Assembly: GCA_036244855.1 (NCBI GenBank)
Contig: BQKZ01000003.1
Coordinates: 138,090 to 202,089 of the forward strand
Length of the DNA stretch: 64,000 nucleotides
Origin: Temnopleurus reevesii
Lineage: Eukaryota > Echinodermata > Echinoidea > Temnopleuroida > Temnopleuridae
Direction of reading: 5' to 3'
The notes under the pieces are model-generated. The model was given only the letters and a program-made list of their open reading frames with translations. It was not told the DNA's origin and did not search any database. Every line of letters starts with the position of its first letter. Position 1 is the first letter of the stretch. This document shows, piece by piece, positions 58,200 through 64,000 of the stretch. The translations under genes and the position numbers were made by a program.

Positions 58200-58502
58200 T
58201 CATCAAAAAAGAGTCATTGGCTTTAAACAATTATGAGAAAAAACACAAGGGTTTAAAAAGCAATGGAATAATAGGCCAATTGTAGAAAAGTAACAAACAT
58301 ACGACATCACTACGTCATGTCACGTGATCTAAAGTTGCCAATTCACTAAAATTATAACTGTTTAGATTCTTTTTATATCTTTAAAATATTCATAACATGA
58401 TTATTCATTGTCCGATTTGACTCAAACATTCTCTGATGTATTCGTCTAATTTGTGGGCTTTTAATCGAGGCAAGTTCTTTTTGACGTGGAGTAACCGATT
58501 AA
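58200..58502. repeat. Right half of a TTAA-family MITE
   Basis: CATCACTACGTCATGTCACG, AAGTTGCCAATTCACT, AAATATTCATAACATG and CTTTTAATCGAGGCAAG end at TTAA 58499-58502, like the right arms of the copies at 4036 and 39199. No left arm was found, so this is a truncated copy. Confidence 0.55.
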
Positions 58503-58775
58503 TGCCCATTTTAAATGACCATTCTCTGGATAATTCCAAAACAAATTCATGCAAATATTTTCACCACCACATTCGCATTTCTCAGTCTCACATTGTTTCT
58601 TAGTCGCTGGCGGGAATTGACCTGTATAAATATGAATAAATTAATTCATTAATCAGTCAATTCTCTCTCTAAAAAAAATAACTAAATAATTCGACTCTCA
58701 TAGCACCTTGGAAGAAAATCATAATTTTGATATAAACAATAACAATTTGAACTTACCCCTACAAGAAATGTGCAT
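58461..58775 (-). other. Doubtful two-exon Cys-containing ORF or 5' exons of DNPH1
   Basis: On the minus strand ATG at 58775 gives MHISCRG. A strong donor (AGGGGTAAGT, 58756) can splice to an acceptor at 58622 (TTTATACAG), giving in phase QFPPATKKQCETEKCECGGE and a stop at 58463-58461, 59 residues. Its 3' end lies inside a MITE end. It may instead be non-coding 5' exons of DNPH1, 4 kb downstream. No family recognised. Confidence 0.2.
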
Positions 58776-59054
58776 GAAATCGTTGATGATTTACTTTCGT
58801 CTGAGCTGATACCATTAGCTACCATTAACGTGTGATACACTTATGACGTCTGATGAAAACAGGTCGGGTCATCCGCTGCATGTCTAGTCTCAATCAATTT
58901 ATCGGTCTTCCAATAGGCGGGGTTACTAATAGATGCAAATTTTATGCGTGCTTTATAACAAAGGTTGTTCTCGACGACCCGAAAACTTGCCCGACATAGC
59001 AACAAGTCATGTATGCAAATTGGATTCCAGGTATTGTAGTTGAAAAAGCAGATT

Positions 59055-59154
59055 TAGAAACGCACATAAACTTGAATATAGTAAACCCGTCTATTGTACA
59101 ACCCGGTAGTGGGGGGAGAAACGTGCATAAATTTGAATATATTAGTAAACCGAC
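59055..59154 (+). repeat. Short direct repeat pair
   Basis: GAAACGCACATAAACTTGAA at 59057 and GAAACGTGCATAAATTTGAA at ~59119 each lead into TATAGTAAACC / TATTAGTAAACC. Two diverged ~34 bp copies, 62 bases apart, inside a small ORF. Confidence 0.55.
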
Positions 59155-59589
59155 CTGCTCTGGAAAGCCATTGAACCAAACATTTCTAATTGAGTCATTT
59201 CGGGTCATTCGACATTTTAATGTCTTTGATATAAAGGTTTAAATTCCGGTAACACTTTTCATCATTCTCACTTGCTTCAATAACTTTTTCACAATGGACA
59301 GTCAACAACATAGAAGACATGATCAGAATGCAGACGGCAGACGACACGGTTAGACTGTGACTGGATTGCGCTAAAACTTATCCTTCACCCAGGTTGTCAA
59401 TGATCTTCGTATATATACACTTTGCACGAAAAGGATGCTTGCTTGCTATATTAGCTAAATTTCAGCCTTACTCATGGAATTGCGTAATATTTCTATTTCA
59501 GCTAATATGATTTTTTTTTTCGATTACAAACAAAGTGCAGAACGGTTTATTACACTAATGAAATAGTTTACAATGACAAAAATAACTCC

Positions 59590-60005
59590 TTTGCTTTTAT
59601 CCTCAAAGTCACAAACAAAATAATTTTTATACCCCCATTTTCCTAGTCTAAAGATCGTACCTATGACCATCTGACCATCGAATTGTCACAGAATAAACTT
59701 CTCCCTGATTCTCATGCTCTCAATTATTTGAGATCAAATATCTTTACATGTTTCATTAAAAAATATTACTATTAATTGTCAAATTTTACCTTTATCCTCT
59801 AAAGTCCAAGCAAACATCATTTTGGTCAGGTACCCCTATTTTGGCATTCCCAAACAGATGTTGATTTATAGATCAGATCTATGACAACCATCGAATTGTT
59901 ACATTAAAAAAATTCCTGATTTTTATCTCATGTTTTGCCCTTAATCATCAATAATCAAATATTGTTAATTATTTGATTATAAATAATATAACTATTTGTC
60001 AAACT
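59590..60005 (+). repeat. Strongly diverged ~210-bp tandem duplication
   Basis: TTTTATCCTCAAAGTCACAAAC...TACCCCCATTTT at 59595 resembles TTTATCCTCTAAAGTCCAAGC...TACCCCTATTTT at 59791. CATCGAATTGT, then CTGATT and CTCATG, also recur in order. Confidence 0.4.
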
Positions 60006-62714
60006 TAACAAAAGTCAACAGAATAAACCATGTAATAATGCCTGCTCTTTAATCAGGGTCTGTATTCAAACATTTTCTAATTCTATAGTCATAGGAAATT
60101 AACAAACGTGTTCGAGCTTTAAAAACGAAGTATTTCCCTCAAAACATGTATTGTGTGTTTATTATAATAATTGACTCTTCTGCATGAAAATAAATCATCG
60201 TAATCACTGCAGATTTCTCATAATGACCAATTTTGGTGTTAGTATTTTCAATTTATAATGTGAGATGATAATGGTCATCTTACGTATATTTTGTCTTCAT
60301 ATTCGAAAATGATCTGAAACTTAAAAAATGGAATATAATGACTGAGCAATGATTTATCACGTTTCATTTCGCGTACTATAAATCATGTAAATTGAATGAA
60401 AATCACATGACGTAAGCTTGCTAAAAGATAAGACAGCTCCCGATGTGCCGTAACTGGCTATCACTGAACTTGTCAATGAGATAACTAGTTTTCTTGCATT
60501 TCAGGGACATGATTTCTTGATCAGTAAATGGCCTTCTGCATACAACATCTACCTAGAATAGACCTTGAGAGGCATGTTCATGATGCCGTGTTAGCCTGAA
60601 TTCTATATATGCATGCAAAAGTGTATCCATCCAAGTTCACGCAACCTGAATCAAAGAGCAAAAGTTTAGTTAAATAATTTGATGTAATTTCAATCAATAA
60701 AACTGAACAACTATTTAAGGTGAGCTCTTCTTGATTTCAGAAAAAGGGTTTTGTGTTTTCACATGTATTTATGTTATAAAAATATGAACCCCAGCTCAAA
60801 CGAAGTAATCGAGTATGGAAATAATGTATATTCCAAAATGACAGTTAATAATCAATAAGTTTAAAGGGGAACCAACCCTTGGAATTTTCGTGCTCTCATA
60901 GAATGAGGATAATCAGATGAACAAAGATAATCTAAGTAGTTAAGCTTAATAAGTGGAGAAATGGACCAAAAAATCATTCCTCTCCCAATTTTTGAGGGGC
61001 ACGTGTCCTACGTGCGCCCCCCCCCCCCCACCCCTCTGGATCCGGCCCTGAATAAGTTCGGAAACAGACAAGAGGATAAGCTTTTGATAACTGAGGTGAG
61101 ATAGCCACAACTGGACAGCTAGGTCCCTTTCGCGCTCTTGGTCCAAGGTATTATGCGTGAATTTTGGCAATTATTGTTTGCATTTACATCAAATTATTAA
61201 ACAAAAAATACTTAGCACAGGAATATCTATTAAAAAAAAAAGAATAGAAAAAAAAACGATAAGAATGGTTTGGGGACAATAATACAATTTTTAATTTTTA
61301 GAGGAGAATCAGAGCTAAATCCGTCGTGGCATGCAACAGGCGTGTTTGTCATTGCTGTAACAAAGTTCAGATTTTGGTATGTTTTTACGTTTCGTGCCAT
61401 GACACTTGACGAGTATCTTCTTTTCTTATTTCAGAATTATACCCCGTTATTAGAGTACTATGCCTTCAGTTCGCGTTTTAATTTCACTCATTTTCTTTTG
61501 AAATAATGCATCGGAATGCGGGCGCTTCATCATTTATATTATTTATTTACCTATTTATATATTTAAAAAAAACAGAGAACGCTTAAAGTTTCACGCGTTC
61601 GGTGCAATCGCCAGGGAAGAGATGTTGAAATGGGTGTAATGGGTGTACTTTGGAAACCTGCAAGGACCACAATACACAATATTTAAAGTGAACTTCTCAG
61701 ATGGATGAATACAAGTTTATTGGAGTGTAGAATGGGGTTGGGTTGAACGCATGAATAACAAGAGGTAGATATGATTTTGGTGTTGACGGTTGAGTGGGGA
61801 TGTAATCTCATTCATAGCACCGGGTGTTAATTAATGAAAAATGTATCGTGTATTTTTTAATATGGTTACAACAAAACAAAAGTATTATTTCCCCTTCCAA
61901 AATAAAGAAAATCGAAGGTTTTATACCTGTCGAAATGCATTTACCTTTCAGTATTAAAGGAAACTATATTTTCAAAAGTTTATACACTATAAATTATAAT
62001 TATCAAATCTAAGTTTATTTTCATCAAGATCTGATGGGGTAATTACATAGGCCTAGCTGGCTCATGAAAATTCACTGCGACGTCCCCGAAAATATTTTGA
62101 ATTCCAGACGGCCTGAAATTTGATTTAAAAGCATCTAGATGACACATTCTTTAGACTATTTTTCTAAGTTTTGGGAATTCAGCACTTCACCTTTGAATAA
62201 TGGAGTCACTTTTATTTTCATTCTCTCCGAATTTGAGGATGGATGATGGCATGCCATCCCCTCATCAAATCGAAGGGAGAACGACCCCCATCCCTCCAGA
62301 ATCGACACCCACGCGTTTGGTGCACCCGGTATTCTGGAAACTTCTTTCTACACAAGCGCGGCGGAATTTTTTTATTCATTTTTTTTTTTTGGGGGGGGGG
62401 AGGGCTCGTGAAAAAAGGGGCACTTTTAAGAGATACATTCTTTTTATCACCATTGATATATTCTACATCATTACTCACGATCAAGCTGCACATTATAATA
62501 TAACTCTAATTAGTATTATTCTTTTCTCAAAAGAATCTCATTTTCAGTGCGTGTCCTAACATAACATGCTGTATTTTTACCCCCCCCCCAAAAAAAATGC
62601 CCCTTTGCCACACGAACTGTACATGAATTGGAGCGCCCCTCGGGAGAAGGAAGTTGCAAAAGCTGCAGGCTCGAAGGTCTGTGGACATCATTTTTTTTTA
62701 TGCCCCAGAAAATG

Positions 62715-62739
62715 CTATGATGATGATGATGATGATGAA
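62715..62739 (+). repeat. (ATG)n microsatellite
   Basis: Seven or so ATG/GAT units; gives a run of Asp in one reading frame. Not part of a supported gene. Confidence 0.85.
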
Positions 62740-63889
62740 TGTAGATTTAAATGCGTTTTTCATCTGTGGGGCTGCATGTGTAAGCTTATAGCCTGCCAGT
62801 TCTGACCCTAAGCTTAGGTTTCCCGCAATGTGCATGGTGTACAATTAAGAGTCTGCACACACCGAACGCCAAATGTATGAGCCTGCAGACTAGCATGTGC
62901 ACAGCGGGACTTCCCCTGTCTGTATCCGCCTCTCTCATGTCTGTGAAACCGGATGTTCTTCTTGCGATGGGACATGGGTGGCAGCAACCGGGAAATAGGC
63001 GTTGGTCAAAAGGCGTGGTTAGGGGGCGGGGCCGGGGGGGGGGGGGTCCAAGAGAAAAAAACAAACGAATATAGAGTGTCCTTATTGAGTAGACTCTCCG
63101 TCATTTTAGGCCATATCATTATGCAATCTACCACATAAAGGTGCCTGGAGCTGCAGCTTGAGAGGTATGGTAGGTCCAAGTTCCGATGGTCCAGCGTGTC
63201 TCGGCGATGAAAATGAAACGATCGCATGTCTGTTAATACAGGCAGTATAATTGAACTTTAATCCTTGTTAAAAGAAATTACTCTCTGAATAGAATTGACT
63301 CATTAAAGAAGGAGAAGAGGCAATCACTTTAGGTTATCAGTTTCTATGGTCACAATAACTAAAGGCCGCTGTTATATAGCTTACATATTAATTGTGGCCC
63401 CATTTCCGGTTTGACCGCCTCTAGGACCAATGAAATGGAGCGTGTTGTAATCTCTGGCCGGGGCACTTTTCCCTGCCCCTTCATCCCCTCCTGTATGATA
63501 CATCTGGGCATGAGAATGGCCCTTCTCCAGAGAATTTGTTCAATTATATCTTTTCAACAAGCAAAAATAACTTGTGCTCTATTACGTTTGATTAAGGAAG
63601 GGTTTGTCTCAGAAATAGGGCACATTTTATAATACTGGGAATTGGAGGCCCCCCCCCCTCCTCATCCCGGTATGCTGCCCCTCAGGAATGAGAATGCTCC
63701 CTTTCTTGGGTATTGATTCATCAACATCTAAAAAATCTCTTCAGGGAAAACAAACGTACGTAATCAATGGGAGAGGCATATTTCTAATAGCAAATTGAAT
63801 GCCTTTTGAAAGGAGGTAATTCATTTTAGAGGTTGCAAACATAATCTCGGATTAGAGGCAATGGCAATATCTATAGCTTACTCTTTCTT

Positions 63890-64000
63890 TTAAAGCCCAT
63901 GTATAGTTTTGGTAAAGATTAAAGAAATGTGAATTTTGGGGATATATACCATGACATATAGTTTCTATACACATTTCAAGATCATAGCATATTTTTCTAC
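63890..64000. repeat. TTAA-flanked MITE, cut by the window end
   Basis: TTAAAGCCCATGTATAGTTT at the left equals the reverse complement of the right end of the element at 14936-15454. The following bases (AAAGATTAAAGAAATGTGAA, ATATATACCATGACA) also match it. The other end lies outside the window. Confidence 0.7.

Larger units (their letters stand above)
54600..63889. other. Mostly non-coding DNA upstream of DNPH1
   Basis: Holds a diverged tandem array (56480-56930), a full SINE (57260-57560), a MITE half (58200-58502), a doubtful spliced ORF (58461-58775), a diverged duplication (59590-60005) and several poly-C/poly-G runs. It is locally GC-richer after 62 kb, without an exon I can support. 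Confidence 0.4.

Noticed and set aside
62200..63074. Several overlapping ORFs on both strands
   Set aside because: They pass through poly-G/poly-C runs, overlap each other in all frames, and lack splice context or known motifs.

Overview
This is AT-rich eukaryotic genomic DNA with short exons, long introns, GT-AG splice sites and a high density of transposon remnants. Two assembly gaps (21812-22715 and 32883-33694) are runs of N. The exon/intron style, a tRNA-headed SINE ending in (ATT)n, a LINE with a typical non-LTR C-terminus and many short fold-back elements suggest a marine invertebrate deuterostome. An echinoderm, probably a sea urchin, is the best guess; this is inference, not proof.

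Three protein-coding genes could be rebuilt exon by exon with phases that agree at every junction. (1) Minus strand 17976->10463: nine coding exons of a coiled-coil protein of the CCDC42/CFAP73 (DUF4200) ciliary family. All splice sites look normal, but an in-frame TGA sits at codon 215 in exon 6, and the 3' end of that exon has a degenerate tandem copy in the next intron. (2) Plus strand 24516->45627: fourteen coding exons of MOK, a MAPK-like ciliary kinase of the MAK/ICK/MOK group, 453 residues, with a complete kinase domain, a TEY activation loop and a basic, Asn/His-rich tail. (3) Minus strand 54527->50823: four coding exons of DNPH1 (2'-deoxynucleoside 5'-phosphate N-hydrolase 1), 158 residues, with all expected catalytic motifs.

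Layout: 1-6350 is non-coding, perhaps the 3' UTR of, or intergenic DNA beyond, an upstream gene. 6350-10400 is repeats. 10463-17976 is the coiled-coil gene. 18000-24500 is a repeat-rich spacer between the two divergently transcribed ciliary genes, holding a perfect RFX X-box about 0.5 kb before the MOK start codon. 24516-45627 is MOK, followed by its probable 3' UTR to about 49.7 kb. 50.8-54.5 kb is DNPH1, convergent with MOK. 54.6-64 kb is mostly non-coding, with tandem and inverted repeats and one doubtful two-exon Cys-containing ORF at 58461-58775.

The first two genes plausibly share a cilium/axoneme setting, and the X-box fits RFX control of MOK. DNPH1 is a nucleotide-pool sanitising enzyme with no evident link to them. 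No CRISPR array, operon, functional tRNA or rRNA gene was seen.
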